The notes beneath the pieces are model-generated. The model searched no databases and had not been told where the DNA came from. It saw only the letters and a list, made by a program, of their open reading frames with translations. Source: Lunularia cruciata (taxonomy: Eukaryota; Streptophyta; Marchantiopsida; Lunulariales; Lunulariaceae). Taken from it: a DNA stretch of 64,000 bases. Location: assembly GCA_948567375.1 (NCBI GenBank), contig OX419756.1, positions 55,380,333-55,444,332 of the forward strand, in the 5' to 3' direction. Positions 24,201 to 39,200 of the stretch are shown piece after piece (the stretch's first letter is position 1; the number at the start of each line of letters is the position of its first letter). Made by a program: the position numbers and the translations under genes.

Positions 24201-27200
24201 GGCCTAAATTTGTCCATGCCGAATACTGACTTCCAGTCTGTGTTGAAATTGTCTTTGAGTTTTGAATTAAGAAGGTCCTGGAAAATGCAATAGATAACTA
24301 TGATTAGAAAAGACTCACATAGCAGCCAAAGAATGAAGTCTGTTCCAAACCCCAAGAAATTAAGATGTTATGAAGCAAAATTAACTCTATGTAAATTGCA
24401 AAGAATCTCTGAATACAATTCTCATTTGTCAATGGTTATAGCTACTTGACATGAAGCCTTGAAGGTAAGTCTGAAGAAAGTTATCGAACAAATTTCAGCG
24501 TCAATTTGATCAATAAGAGTTGACCAGAAGTATCTCTGAACCACGTACCCAAAGCCATTGTCTGTCCACTGGGTCCCACATTCGATCACCATAAACACAC
24601 AAGCATTCGTGGCAGAATAGTTGAAGCATGGAATCTTTCGTGTGATAAACATCTTTGTTGCCATTGAGAAGTCCTTGAATGACCTGGAACCAGGGTACAA
24701 GATTCTTCAAGAGATTGCTCAAAGATTTGCTTTCTTGCTTTGTGGACGGGATGGGTTCACTAGACTTCACAGTAAGCAACTAGTTCAACTGCATGAAAGG
24801 TTTGAAAGTGCTTTCAAGGCTTTGGTTTACCAGAAGTACTTGAGCAATAAAGATCTTTGGTACTTTAGAATCACTAAGGCAAGAACGTAGCCGCCTGTTC
24901 ATTCTGTGAAATAGTTTACATACCTTCGCCAGATCACGCATGTTGAAGATATAGTGGCCTTTGCTTGGAGTCGGAAGCAGCTCAGTCAATATAGTGGTAA
25001 AAACGCTGATGCAGACCATGATTAGATTCTCCCCCATTTGCTTCACTTCACTTTCAAAATCTGCGAGCTTGGCTAGCAGTATGGTTCCAAATATCCTTCT
25101 CATTTGCTTATCGTTCGGGGTGGTAACATTAAGCTGTAGCAAAAGCAGCCGTCTGAGTTGAGTTTGATAAATAGGGGCAATGAAAGTAGGGTTAGGCATC
25201 TCATCATTCCACCAGTTTTATCTCAAAGGCATCTTTCTAATGATGTTTAAGTGATGATGATGATGAAGATGATCTTCAAATTCCGTGAGCATAAGTTACT
25301 TCTAAAGGGCTTATGCTTACTAGAGAGAAGCATGCTTGAACTCGTAAGGAGATTTTGCTTCGGCCACCTCCAGGAGGAGCCATTGCGCAAAGCAGTTGGC
25401 AGTTTTTGATCAGCTTCACTTCTTGCTTCATGCGGTCGTACCAGAACCCATTGTCTATCCAAAGCTTAAGCAGCTCTAACGCTGGCATAAAACCGAACTG
25501 CAAGCCCAAATTATTAGTAAATGAAAGTAGCATGTTGAGTAGATGGATATGGAACGCCTTCGTTAAAACTTGGTTCTATATCCACGTAGGGCTGGACATA
25601 ACATGACACTGTGAACAAGGTATGACAACCATATCTTGTCTGGAATGTGATGACACTTAGGACCATGCATGACATTATGAACAAAGCATGCAAAGTACAT
25701 CCCTCATTACTGTCATTACACGTAGTGGTGAGCGGGGTCTCCTGTTAGTTTGTACCTGCAGACGAATATTAGTTCTATCGATAATAAGCTCGATAATCAG
25801 TCAATTCTCCTATTGAGCGTGTATTTTAAATTAGCTGTATCTGCAGACGAGGTTTAAGTTGGACTAGTGATCTGAGCCAGAGTATAAGTGGTATTAGCAG
25901 TAATCATGGAATGGCGTGGATTCATTGAAAGTAAAAGATTTCCTAAACCCTAAGAGGCTGTGTAGGAGGACTGTGGTTCACCACTGCATGTTCAATGTCA
26001 ACATGAAACTAGCATATGCGCATAAATGGATGATAGGTACAATACTGACAAAATCGATTGCTGTGACTGATATAGACGTCCAGTTGATGGCACCACTACT
26101 GTCCTTGCAGCATCCAGACACAGAATACAGTATCTCTAGACCTGTGCAATCTATTTCCCGTGTTCGTGAAGACAATTAAAGCGGCACATAGACCATCCCG
26201 TTGTTTACTTACCAGCTAAATGGCCACAGAAGATTGTGCTATGCAAGTAACGAAGTGCATTTTCTCTTGCATAGCACGATCTTTACTTACGTTCTTTGGT
26301 TTGGAAATTGATCACCTATGCTGGTACACTGTCAAAAATGCTTACCACACTTTTCTTGGGCATATTCAAGTCATCAAGAAAACAGACCAACTTCTTGCCA
26401 CCAGGTGGTGCGAAAACCCCTCTTGTCCGCTTTTCAAGTCTCCCCTCAATGGTTTCCTGTCCACCACGTTTATTCTTTCATGGTCACTTACTTTGAGTTC
26501 AGCCATTCAAAGCTAACTGAAACTGGTTATATGGCAAAGTAATTCAGTAATTTCAGCAAATCCATTTATCCTGAAACCCAGCAATCGGTTTGTAGGTTTT
26601 CGAACTATGTTTGGACCCAACCTGTGACATAGCAAGCGTGAGGCTCCTTTGTTCTATATGCTCAATATTCTCAACATTCAATAAACCTCCTTCTCTTCGA
26701 AGTTTACACCCGTAGCAGCAGCAGCCAAAAATATCTAGATTAAGCCTAGATTAACTGGGGTTAATCTAGATAGTTGGTGTACAATCTGAGAAATTGTTCT
26801 TTGCACTAGTGAGATGATTCGTCAATCCAAAAGAATGGCCTACAGGGCCTATTGATTCCCATACCTGAAGACTATTTGAAGATGTCTGCGCAGAGAAGTT
26901 CATGACCATAGATGCAAGTCCTTCGGGTAAAGTAACAAGAACAGTCCCTATGATGAGAGTTTTTCCTACTCCCACTCTTCCAACAACCAGAGTATGCCTG
27001 CTCGCTCCCACAAGTGATTTTACTAAAAAGTTCACTCTTACCTGTAAAACGTTTAATTGGATGAGTCCACAAAATCGAAACCTCTCGATACTCCTCGTTC
27101 AAGGTGAGGTCTAGATTAAAAAGATAGTAAAACTGTCTGTGCCCATACACACCAGTTTCGGTCTAAACAAGGACATTAACCACATCAAATTGAGAAAATT

Positions 27201-30200
27201 TGTTACTGAACGAAAACCCAGGACACAGTAAACATATTTCTCGATGCGAAACGGCTAACATGTGCTCCATTCCCGAGGAATGACATTTCAGGACCTCCAA
27301 GAGCTACTTTCGGGGCTTCACATTCTTGCGAGTTCTTTCAAGGCAGAAAATCACATTCACTTAACTGTATCTACGGTGGGAACTTGTATCTTGAAGAAAG
27401 GAGTTCCAGGAGCGATTTTCCAGTTGGGGTTGAGCTTTTCTTCCCAAAGAGTCAAAACCTTCTTCTTCGGATCCACCCAATATTCAAAGACAGTACCCGT
27501 GGCGGGATACCTGCGAATGACTACCAACTTGAATGTTTTGGAAACTTACACAGAAGCAAGAACTAAGAGATAGCAGTAGATGTTAAACTTGTAATAGAGA
27601 AGCTGCTGTCTACATGCTTCCAGCTAGTAGATCTATGGGGTACCTTAGACATGCTAATGGTTAATGGTCGAATTGCTAATTCTACACATCAAATAAGAGA
27701 ACCAAAGAGGTGGAAACCATCACAAACCTTGGGTCGAGGTCTCTCATGAACATGTCAAAATGAGATCGACCATCCTCGTCAACACTTGCTCCAATCGACC
27801 AGGTTAGGCAGAATATAAACCATGTCTCCACGAATGTAACGTAATGTTCGCCGTCTGCCGGACTTATACCGTTCTCAGGAGTAATCAAGGCATCAATAAG
27901 GACACATAAGGTTACAACACTGTTCAGAACATCTATACGAACCGTCTCTTTGCACTTCGTCAACCGACACTTGGTGGCAGGGTCCACGTATCTCTGAAAC
28001 AATCTCCGATATGTAGCGACCAAAATCTACACGAAACAACTATGGCTGTCACTAATTGCCGCTAAGATAAGCCTGTGTCCCAAGGCATATGTGCCTCTGG
28101 TTGAAATAACGATTCAGACAGTGAGAACGACAGTGAATTTCCTCTTAGTTACAAAAGTAAGAAATGCCCGATTGTTAAATCCATATCAGGATTCTTCAAG
28201 GTACGTATCAGCAGAGGAATACAGTAGTAAACTACACGAGGAACATGACAGCACCTGGAGTTAGTTAAGGGAAACGCGCAATAAGAACTTACTGGGTCTA
28301 CTTTGGCTGCCACTTTACGCTGTAGCCAACTTTCAGCATATGGCCACCAACCCAAATCCTCAACATTCAAGTATATCATGCCTGCACGACTAACTGTTGC
28401 AGGCGAGGCTTGTGACAGGTCTTCCACCTCGAACAGCAACGAAACCTTGTCCATCAAACACAAGTAAGGACTATCAGGAAGGATAGATGAATTTTGCATG
28501 AAGACTAGGACAAAAAACCTCAAAAATCTGAGGGATTTAGCCAGCTTAGTTCCTAGTCATAAACAACGTGCAAGGTGGCCTGTGGTGGTACCTGCATAGG
28601 CATGTTGATCCGCTCTCCATTCAAGAGTGTCAGAATTTTATTGTCATCGAGCAGCGTATTCATAGACTCGATCCATAACGTATCCACCGGCCCATCAAAC
28701 ATGATCCACTTACAATCCAAGGACTCATCAGAACAAACTCTTCTCATGATGGATGCAAGGATGCCGTCAATCCACTCTCCGGTCAGTTTGCTTGTATAGC
28801 CATATATCTCGTCGTTTGAAAGAGCAAGTGAATTCATTATAAAAACGGAAGTATGCTCCCAGAAATCACCAACGAGGCCTGCATCTTTCAGACGACCTTG
28901 AGCATTCTGCAGGCTTCTCCAAGCTACACTCTTCCCCGATCCTGACCTTCCAACAAGCATGTTTCCATGCCTCGCTAGCATGCAATCATAAAGCTGTAAA
29001 CGTAGCAGGAGTAAGGACGTTACTTCTATACCACCACAACCACAATTTCGCTGAAGCTACAGCTGGACTTTGCAGCAAGCTTTGTTGATTGATCAAGGTA
29101 TCATTACAAGTAAATGAAGATTCAAAGAGTTAATTTCATACTGCAATTCCACGTAGATCGGCTGTGAATTTCTGGTTGCACACAACATCACAAATCCTAT
29201 TTGGAACAGTTTTCTGGTGAACCTCAATTTTCAATTTCAATAGAACATCACAAATCTTCTTATCAGCAAAGAGAAAGGCCCGATTGAACGTACCGCTCAC
29301 GCTTCGAGCAAAAACTGGAAAGAGGAGAAGAGCGAATTAGTTTGCAGTGAGGAGAGGGTATACGGACCTGAATAACTTTCAGAACAAAAGGAGGCACCAC
29401 TTGTAAACCATGTGCCAGTAGTTCATCTTCGATAGCTTTCTTTAGGCCTTCACTCTCTTTTGGTGCCAACTCTAAACCAGGAAATAAATCTGAAAGCAAT
29501 GCGTTAAACAGGGGAAGATCTGCATAGATCAACTTCGGCTTAATAAGATCTCTCATTGCCCGTTGTAAGATGACATCTTCTGGTAGATCAGGGTCTACCC
29601 TTTTTGTGGAACCGGCTGCTCGGGCAATTGGAATGACAAAAGATCGAAGCCCGTAGTCGTAGTGGTCCTGTTTCGAAAGCTGCCTCTGGGAAAGCTCCAT
29701 AATCGCGATTACCTTCTTTGCTAGTACCTGAATAGCGAGTTCAATATCAGGTCCTACAGCTTTTAGTAATTTTCGGCTCTTTCTTCCCAAATAGACGCAC
29801 GACAATAGAAGACATGTCTTCCTAGAAAGAAAAAATCAGGAAACGAATCCTTTCTGGCACTAGATATAGAGTAGCAAAGTGTTGAGCATATGAACCATTC
29901 AAGATGCTGGTCAGTGTTTCAGTCCAAGTTGCCTACCTTTGCAGTTTGAAAACCCTCGCTGAAGAGCATATTTTCTGCAATAAGTGTGAAGTCAGGAAGC
30001 ATCATGGACACAGGCCTGAGCATGGCTTTCAAGTTCTCTGGCAGTTCACTGCGACCTGCATATCCAGGATTCATCGTAACAAATATCCCGCACGTCCGAA
30101 TGAGGCGCATCTCAACTCCTTCAAACAAGAAGCGATCCAGACCCAGCTTGATTGCACCCATCACCGCAGCAATCTGAGTTGCTACCACGGACAAGACTTC

Positions 30201-33200
30201 TACCTCTATACGGTTAAACTCATCGAGACAAACCCACGCTCCAGTTTGAGCAACTCCAGCAAAAATCTTTCCGGTCATTTTATAATCAACTCCGTCTGAG
30301 CAATTGAATACAATGACATACCTGCCGTCACCCCGCAAACTCTGTTAGTAACATGTTCCGAGCACCGGAAGTTGTGGTTTTGTCAACTCAGGTTTAAAAA
30401 AAAAACATCGGACACTAAGGATAAGATTTGACTCACAACCATTTTCCCGCTGACACAATTTTGGGACCTCGCCTTATAAGTTTGCTCGTGAAAGAGATTT
30501 CACAGAGAATCCAGTCATGCACTACTGGGAAGATGGTACAACTAGTTCGAAAATTCAAAATATTCGAAACAGAAACAGAAGTAGAACCCAAAAATCTAAG
30601 CTATGAATACTCCATTCTTATCTTCAAGAATATTTACATGGTCGACAAACCCTGGGCGATTGACGTCAACAATCTTTGGATGCCTGGGTTGCCCAGATAT
30701 ACAAATGTGTTGTGACTAACCTAGCAAGAGCTTTGCCAAAATCCTTCACTGTCTCTGTCTTCCCTGTACCTGCGGGACCAAGAGGATTTCCTCCTCGACG
30801 GGTGAACATAGCTGCTCCAAGTGTAATATAGCATCGATCTGTTAAAGGGGTGACCACAAGACGGCCATTGTTTCCTTGGTACTCATACCCATAGCAGAAA
30901 ATTGATAACACCTGCAAACAACCAATTTTGTTTGAACTGTCAAAGCCGATTGGTACTCTCAGTGAAAAACTTTAATTATCAGTGAAAATAGCTCTTTTGT
31001 GAAGGCATAACATGAGAATCTCCAGCTGGAATCCGACCGTGTCATAATAAGCTAATTATTGTAACGGGAGACTTCATCTATTTCAGAAGCATAACCTACA
31101 AGGTGTAGATAAGGACTCACTTGCTTTATGACCACATCATTGTTCTCCCAGTAAAATCTTAACTGAGATGACCATTCAAACTCCTCTGGCGACGCACACC
31201 CCACCTTGACCAGCTTTTCAATCACATCTCTCGCGTGGACCTCTATAGTGATCAATGCTGTCTGTAGATATCAAGACAATTATTTGTAATATTGACCAGC
31301 AGGAAGCTTATAGCCAGAAAAGAGCATGCAGATGTTTACTCTCCTGATAACCTGGACGAATCCATCACAAATAGTTGCTGTCATGCTCAATGGGGAAAGA
31401 CATGCGTAATGCTTCCTCTGGATTGGGGTATGTAGTTCAATCCTTCAGATACAGCTTACCACTTTGTTTCGATCAATCTTTGTGAGTTTAATGCGAGTCA
31501 TAGCAGTCAACTTATTCAGATAGCTGATCCATTTCTTGTAAAGCTTACGCAGAGCTCCCTTGCTTCCGGCTGCCATTTGTGTGAGAGCTCTTTCAGAGTC
31601 TGCAGTCCACTTTATCTGCCCGGCACTGCAGTACATAAACATCGATCATCATACAGGAAGCTCTCGTGATTCCCTTGTCTTATTTGACGGCTCAGCTGCA
31701 TAACCTATAGAACATATTTATCTCGTTTATTTCATCCACGCTTACCTGATTAAGCATTGTCCCGGATTCTCTTTCACCCACTTCTCCTTCTTCGGGATTT
31801 TGGTTTCTTCTAGAGTCTGGAATAGATGGAGTTTGACCGCTGCTTGCATGGCTAACTCAACCTTTGCCAAGAATAATGGAAACCACAAGTTAAAGAGTTA
31901 TTTTTGCTACACGACGCTGCTGAGACTACTCGCTTAAGCACTGTATCCGGAATCTGTACGTACTGCATCAACACTTGCAGTACGTACAAATTCTGGAATA
32001 CAACAGCCAAACACCAGCTGTGTACGTACGTTACTCTATCCTCATTTCACGAGACCTGCACTTACCAGAAGAAGCCACTCCTCTGGTCGAGTGTCCAGAA
32101 CTACTGGTGCTGCGTACGGTAGATACTCTCCATCAGGGGAGAAATTCCCCGACGCCTCGTAATGGCGACGGCCATCTTTGCCAGGTTCATGCATTTCCAA
32201 TTTCTTGATCCCTTCGTAGCACTTTTTTAAGTGCGGCTGAGACCCCAACATTCACTGTCTTATCATTACAGATGACCATATTTCCCACCTTCATAAGCGT
32301 GATGTACATGTGAAGTGAGAGCAGAAGTTTTTCATAGAAAAGGGAATCCACACCTACAGAGGATAGACCCAACGTAAACTAAGCAGATGCGAATCTAAGT
32401 AGCCGGGAATTGCATCAAAAAGTTTGGCAATCTCATATATTGTTAGTTTAGTTAATCTCTAGTTTAGAGACTTCTCTTGTTTTTAAAGTTTTGTTAGAAT
32501 CCTCTAGAAACCCTGCTAAATATCTTCTACTTAGGGTAAAGAGGGTGCAGCCCTAATTAGGGTTAAGCAAAGCAACCCCCTAGGGTTTGCTTAAGTGTAT
32601 ATAAGAGGGATTTCTACTCCTGTTTCAGTCAGTTCTTCAACAAGGGTGATTCCCAACACCTCTTCCTTGCATTTATTGAAGTCCTGAGTTGCCTAACATC
32701 ATCTCAAGATTGTCTTTTGATATCTCAGTATTAGAGGCTACTAGTGCTGCGTGAGAGAACCTACTTGATGCTTGTGAGCTGTGATACAAAGAGAGAGGTC
32801 TAGTATTGCAGTAGTGATGTCTGATACATCAGAGATAAGAGGGAGTGATAGACATTCCACTTCAAAGAGTAGGAAGCTTGGTTCTTATCAGGTTATGGGC
32901 CCACAATCACCATTGGGGTTGATAGGAGAACTCAGATAGATAGAGAAACTGGGAAAGACTAACTACAAAGCTTGGGCCTTGAATGTGAAGACTATCTTAG
33001 ACAGTTATGACTGTCTAGAGTTTGCATTAGAAGCTCATAATATAGATGAGCTAGAGGCCAACAAGGAGGAGAGAGTCAAGCACTCTACTTCTAGGAGGTT
33101 TCTGCTGAGGGCTATGGAAGAGCCAGCTAGAGACCTAGTAGATACTTATGCTTAGAGTTGGGAGATTTGGGAAAAAATCAAGAACTATTACACTGTTGAG

Positions 33201-36200
33201 AAGCAGGAGAGCTCCTATCGAGTCTGGTCTACAGTAAAGAACTTGAGATTAGAGGAAGGTGAAGATTTCATCTGTTATCTGTCAAAACTGCAGAAACTTT
33301 TCAAGTGTATCAAGGAGGATGGGTTGTACTTACAGAGAAGTATGAGATCAATCATCTCTTAGATAGTCTTCCTTCAAGCTATGACTCTGTCCTAGTAGCT
33401 CTGCAAGTTTTACCTCTTGAAACTGTCACATGGGATTATGTGATACACAAATTGCTGGTGTTTAGCAGACACAGGAAAGACAAAGGGCTGAAGTTATATG
33501 AGCAGGGAGATGCTGCTCTGTTGAGTGCTTCTTCTCAGTCAAGAAGAGTGCCAGATAGAAGAGTGAGCAAACCAGAGAGAGTAAATCTAGTAAAAGAGTT
33601 AGTAGTGTTGATGACAGGACTTGTTATTTCTGTCATGAGAAAGGTCATATTGCACTCATATGTCCCAAGAGAGGACAAAGGAGAGAACGAGAGCTGAAGA
33701 TGGTAGGCAAGAGACCTCAACCAGTAAAGGGACGAAAATCTGGGAGTTCACCTTACAACTCAGAGGAGTGCCATGAGATAGTCAGCGATGAGGAGGGGTA
33801 CTCAGCAGAATAGCTGGATTGTGGAATGTTGGCAGAATCACAGTTGTCCTCAAGATGAGGAGGAGTACTCAGCAGAATAGCTGGATTGTGGAATGTTGGC
33901 AGAATCACAGTTGTCCTCAAACGGTTCTGGATGGTTCTTGGACTCAGGAGCCATATCTCATATCTGTTATCAGAAGGAGCTGTTCTCAACTCTTCAACCT
34001 CTGAAGATTCCCAAGAGTGTTCGTTGTGGACCTGGGATTCTGAATCCAGTGTTAGGAACTGGCAAAGTTCCTATTGCCTTCATGGGATGTTCTGGAAAAG
34101 ACTATTTGGAAAATGTATTGTATGTTCCAGATTACACCAAGAACTTGATATCAGTACATAGCCTCATGGAGCATGGTGTGGATGTTCTGTTTGAAAGCAA
34201 CAGAAATCAATGTACTTTGAAGAAAGGAGAGCTGGTCCTTGGGAATGGTACTGCCAAAGGGAAGTTGTTCAAGTTGATGGAAGCTGATTGTTCTGATTCT
34301 GCATTGGTAGCAGAAAACAGAAATTATATCCATCTCTGGCATTTGAGGTTAGGGCACTTGTCAGTGCAAAACCTATTTGCTTTAGAGAAGGTAGTGGATG
34401 GGTTGAAACTAGATCCCAAAGGAAAACTCAAGTTCTGCATTGGGTGTGCAGAAGGTAAGGCACTCAAGGCTCCTATTCCCAATAAATCTTCATCTAGAGC
34501 TTCTGGTATTCTAGATGTCATACATTCTGATGTATGGGGATACATGACTGAGAAGGCACTGAGTGGAGCAGCCTACTATATTTCCTTTGTGGATGATTAC
34601 AGTAGAAAGAGCTTTATCTATCTCATGAAAAGCAAGGATGAAGTGCTGCAAAAATTCCAAAAGTTTGTAGCCATGGCTGAGTTGCAGACTGGGAGGAAAG
34701 TCAAGTGATTGAAAACAGATGGAGGCAAAGAGTACAGGAATGAGGAATTCCTCTCTTCTCTGTCCGAAAAAGGAATCCTTCTTGACAGTACAGCCAGAGA
34801 CAGTCCTGCACAGAATGGAGTTGCAGAAACGTTGAATAGGACACTGGTGGACAAAGCATTGGCCATGCTCCAACATGCCAAGCTGGAGAGAAAGTTTTGG
34901 GGTGCTGCAATTAGCACTGCAAATTTTCTTAGAAATATCAGTGGTATCACAGCATTGCAAGGAAAAACACCTGATGAATGCTGGAGTGGTAAGACACCTA
35001 ATCTTCCAGCTTTGAAAGTCCTTGGATGTCCTGCCTATGTTCATATCCCCAAGGAGCAGAGGAGGAAGTTCACAACGAAGGCTGAGACAATGCTTTTTGT
35101 AGGATATGAAGAGGGACTGAAAGGATATCTTCTGTATAATCCTAAGTTTGGACAGATCATCAGAAGTAGAGATGTACTCTTTGATGAATTGAGGACTTGG
35201 AGCGAGAACAGTGATGAGTTGCAGAAGCAAGCTGATCAGTTTGATCAGCCTGATCAATCTATCTTCCCAAGCTGCAGAGTCAGTTTTTCAGATCAATCAT
35301 AAGCAGAGCAATCTCTACCTGAAGCTGATGCTTCACCAAAGGAGAGTCTGAAGGTGTACAAAAGAAGGCCTAAACAGACAGTGGTTTCTGATTCAGATAC
35401 TCCAGAAGATGACTCACACAAGCAGACTGCAGATGCAGAATCTCTGAGTGAGACTCCAGAGATGTCAAGAGACGGCGTGAATCTTCTGGGCACAGAGCCA
35501 AGAAGATCACAGAGAGATAGAAAACCTATTGACAGACTTGGTTTTCTATCAGAAGAGATGTTAGATGAATCTTACATCTGTCATGAAGATTGTGATCCAG
35601 ACACTTTACAGCAAGCTATGCTTAGACCAGATTCGAGTCAGTGGGAGTTGGCCATAGCAGAAGAGAAGAAGTCTCTTCAGACTAATGGTACATCGGTACT
35701 AGCTGATTTACCACCAGGTAGGAAAGCAATTGGCTGCAAATGGGTTTTCTGGGTAAAAAGGGGGGGGCTGAGAATTGCTTTCAGTGTACAAAGCAAGACT
35801 TGTTGCAAAGGCTTCAATCAAAAAGCATCAATAGATTATTCAGAAACTTTTGCACCAGTTGCCAGGTATGGATCTATTCGCATGCTTCTAGCTCTTGCAG
35901 CAGAGAGAGATTGGGAAGTGGAGCAGTTAGATGTGAAAACAGCCTTTCTCAATGGAGATTTGAGAGAGACTATTTACATGGATGTTCCAGATGGATATAC
36001 TGAAGGCAAAGGAAAAGTATGCTTGCTTAAGAAGCCTTTATATGGCCTTAAGCAAGCTCCGAGAGCCTGGTATGAGAAACTGGACTCATACTTGAGAGAG
36101 CAGGATTTTAAACGAGCAGATTCTGACATGAGTTTGTATACTAGAGATGATGTATACATAGCTGTATATGTAGATGATCTATTACTGTTGGGGAACAGTG

Positions 36201-39200
36201 TGTTAAGTTAAGTAATCTCGAGTTTAGGGACTTTTTGTTAGAATCAGACACAATAGGCACTGTTCATGGGCGAACCCTGTTCATGTCCACTGTTCACATG
36301 CTTTCCATGTGCTGCATGTGTTACATGAGCACTATGGTAGCACACCCTTCAGCACACCTTTCAGTACACTCTTCTATCTATATAATCCCAGTCAGGAGTT
36401 TCTTCTACTGGAATTGATTTCTACCACTTCCCCTCTGCATTTCGTGAAGTCCTGAGCTGCCTAACACCATCTCAGGAGTGTTCTGTATTGGAGTTCTGTA
36501 TCTCAATATTGGAGACTATTTGTGCTGCGTGAGTGAACTGGCTGTGCTATCTTTGAAGGCTAGGAGAAAGTTGAGTCTTTCTGTGTGCAATTAGAAATGT
36601 CTGCTCTGGTGAGATTAGGAAAGCTGAGTGAGTGCTAAGATGTCTGCTACATCAGAAGTCAGAATACCTGAGAATAGACCATCTACTTCAAAGAGCAGGA
36701 ACAAAGGTTCTCATCACAGTGAATCTATCAAAGGAGTGATAGATTCCTTGTGCTCTGTTTTTGAGATGACTATCCTTGGTGCTGTAAAACTCGTTTTGGG
36801 AATCAAAGTGAGCAGAGACAGAGAAGTAGGATGGATCCGGATCAGCCAACCACAGTATGTGAGATCCATACTAGCTAAGTATCAGATGACAGAGGCAAAT
36901 CTTGTCTCTACACCTCTTGATCTGGGGTGGAAGCACAGCAGAATCATAGATGGGGAGGTGAATCTCTGTGACAAAGTGTTGTATCAGAGTGCTCTTGGTT
37001 CTCTAATGTTTATCATGGTCTGTACAAGACCAGATATATGCTATGCAGTGGGAGCACTAGCTAGATATACTAGCAACCCTGCACAAGTACATTGGAAAGG
37101 TATAAAGAGAGTATTTAGGTACTTAAAGGGTACTCAAGATGCATTCTTGGAGTACAAAAGGCAAGGTAACATACTTGCTCCTACTCTTGAAGCATATACA
37201 GATGCTAGTTGGGGAGATGACACAGATAACAGCAGATCAACTAGTGGATATGTAGTTATGCTTAGTGGTGGAGCAATCAGTTGGTGTAGTAAACAGCAAA
37301 CATCTGTTGCACTGTCTACTACTGAGGCAGAATTTATGGCTGCCTCAAATGCTACTCAAGAAGTCATCTGGAACAGGAGACTTCTTAAGGAGCTGGGTTT
37401 TGAGCAGGAAAGTCCTACTACATTATACTGTGACAATACAGGAAGTATAGCACTCAGCAAAAATCCTGTACATCACCCAAGGACTAAGCACATTGAGATT
37501 GGAAGAAGATTTGTAGAGGAGAAAGAAAAGGAGAATGTTGTGAAGTTAGTTTACTGTCCTACACAGGAGATGACAGCAGATGTGTTTACAAAAGCATTAC
37601 CTAAAGATAAACACATAAAATTGTAGTAGAAATGGGAATAGTCCTAAACTTTCATTAAGTGGGAGTGTTAGTTTAGTTAATCTCTAGTTTAGAGACTTCT
37701 CTTATTTTTAAAGTTTTGTTAGAATCCTCTAGAAGCTCTGCTAAATATCTTCTACTTATGGTAAAGAGGGGCGCAGCTCTAATTAGGGTTAAGCAAAGCA
37801 ACCCCCTAGGGTTTGCTGAAGTGTATATAAGAGTGCTTTCTACTCCTGTTTCAATTAGGTCTTCAACAAGGGTGATTCCCAACACCTCTTCCTTGCATTT
37901 CGTGAAGTCCTGAGTTGCCTAACATCATCTCGGGATTGTCTTTTGATATCTCAGGATTGTCTTTGATATTTCAGTATTAGAGGCTACTAGTGTTGCGTGA
38001 GAGAACCTACTTGATGCTTGTGAGCTGTGATACAAAGAGAGAGGTCTAGTATTGCAATAGTGATGTCTGATACATCAGAGATAAGAGGGAGTGATAGACC
38101 TTCCACTTCAAAGAGTAGGAAGCATGGTTCTTATTATATACTCCATGAAAGCTGAAGGATGCATTCCAAATCAATACCAATATGAATTGTTTAACTAAAT
38201 AAGCATTCCAGACCAATACAGAGAGATTAACCAGGAAGGTAAGTTGTATTGCTTTCTGTCAGGGGATACCGGAACAGTGAGAAGCCTGTAGTGAATTGGT
38301 ACTGTGAGAAACGAAAGGGAAAAAGGGCAAAGTGTGGAAGGACTGGATGGTGTATATCAAAACATGCTCTGTGAGACCTTGCGTCCTGAAACATAACATA
38401 AAAAGGAAGCAGCAAGACTCTCGTAGTAAGCCTACACGGAAGCACGAACGGCTTAAGTGCCCACAGAGTGCCTAATACCAGTACCCCTCGTGCCGAGGTT
38501 TTGTATTGCTCATGCGTGCCACAGCAAACTTGGATGCTTCCGAAAAGTGAGGCTCTAGAAAACATGGTGAAACCGTGAATTATACTGAGGCTCCCGTACC
38601 AGCTCAATGTAATTCACAAGTATAAAGTTGGCTTGTAAGTACTCCTCAAGCTACAAGCTACAAGTTACAAGCTCGTTCTGAAGCTAGATCCAGCAATGTA
38701 ACCCGAAATGGAAGTGAATCCATATGAGTTTTCACCTGATTTCCTTCTTACTATTAATCAAAAAACTTTTATTTTGAGAATGGATTACAGTAGCAAGCAT
38801 TACTTCAATTCTCTGGTTTGACTACCAGCCTTAACTCAAACTAGTAGATGAATTAATACAAAGTTCTTCAAGCATTTTTCTGTTACCTGCACATTGCGAG
38901 GGTCCTTCGCTTGACCAAGGATATCAAGAAGGTTTTCATTGGAAAGAAAGTAAAAGCGCGGAAACTGCTGACGTTTGCTTTCCAAGTAGTTATCCAAAGA
39001 CTTTTGAATCTTTTCAAGATTTTTATCGAGGTCGTTGAAATTTTTTAGCAATCCAGGTTTACAGATTGCTTTAGTTGCAACCTTTTGTTCCTGTCAGGGA
39101 AATAAGAGAACGGGGACTAGAACGATCAGATTATCGTTATATTCTTACTTCAACGTTTTAAGTATCTCTTCTTCAACACAACATGTTAACTGGCCAATGT

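Larger units (their letters stand above)
32441..38136 (+). mobile_element. Element B: near full-length copia retrotransposon
   Basis: LTRs at 32441-32890 and 37666-38136 bound gag, protease, integrase, reverse transcriptase and RNase H in copia order. The element lies in the intron between w24 and w25, antisense to the gene and inside an R repeat. Flanks are tatat and tatac, a near-match target duplication. Breaks: a stop in gag near 33153, a 67-bp tandem duplication at 33787-33920, stops at about 34706 and 35300, a G-run frameshift at 35760-35767, and a solo LTR of another subtype inserted in the reverse transcriptase. It is defective. Confidence 0.9.

Noticed and set aside
29263..29367. Extension of exon w31 through the open frame beyond 29368
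   Set aside because: The conserved text passes directly from VLKVIQ to [10 protein letters not shown] in w32, so the donor CAG|GTCCGT at 29368 is used.
24914..30911. Assignment as an outer-arm chain (DNAH5/8, DNAH9/11/17) or DNAH10
   Set aside because: The AAA3 P-loop GRVGVGKT, the FEYWVD residues before AAA3 and [11 protein letters not shown] fit DNAH2 better. This is from memory of families, so a tree is needed.
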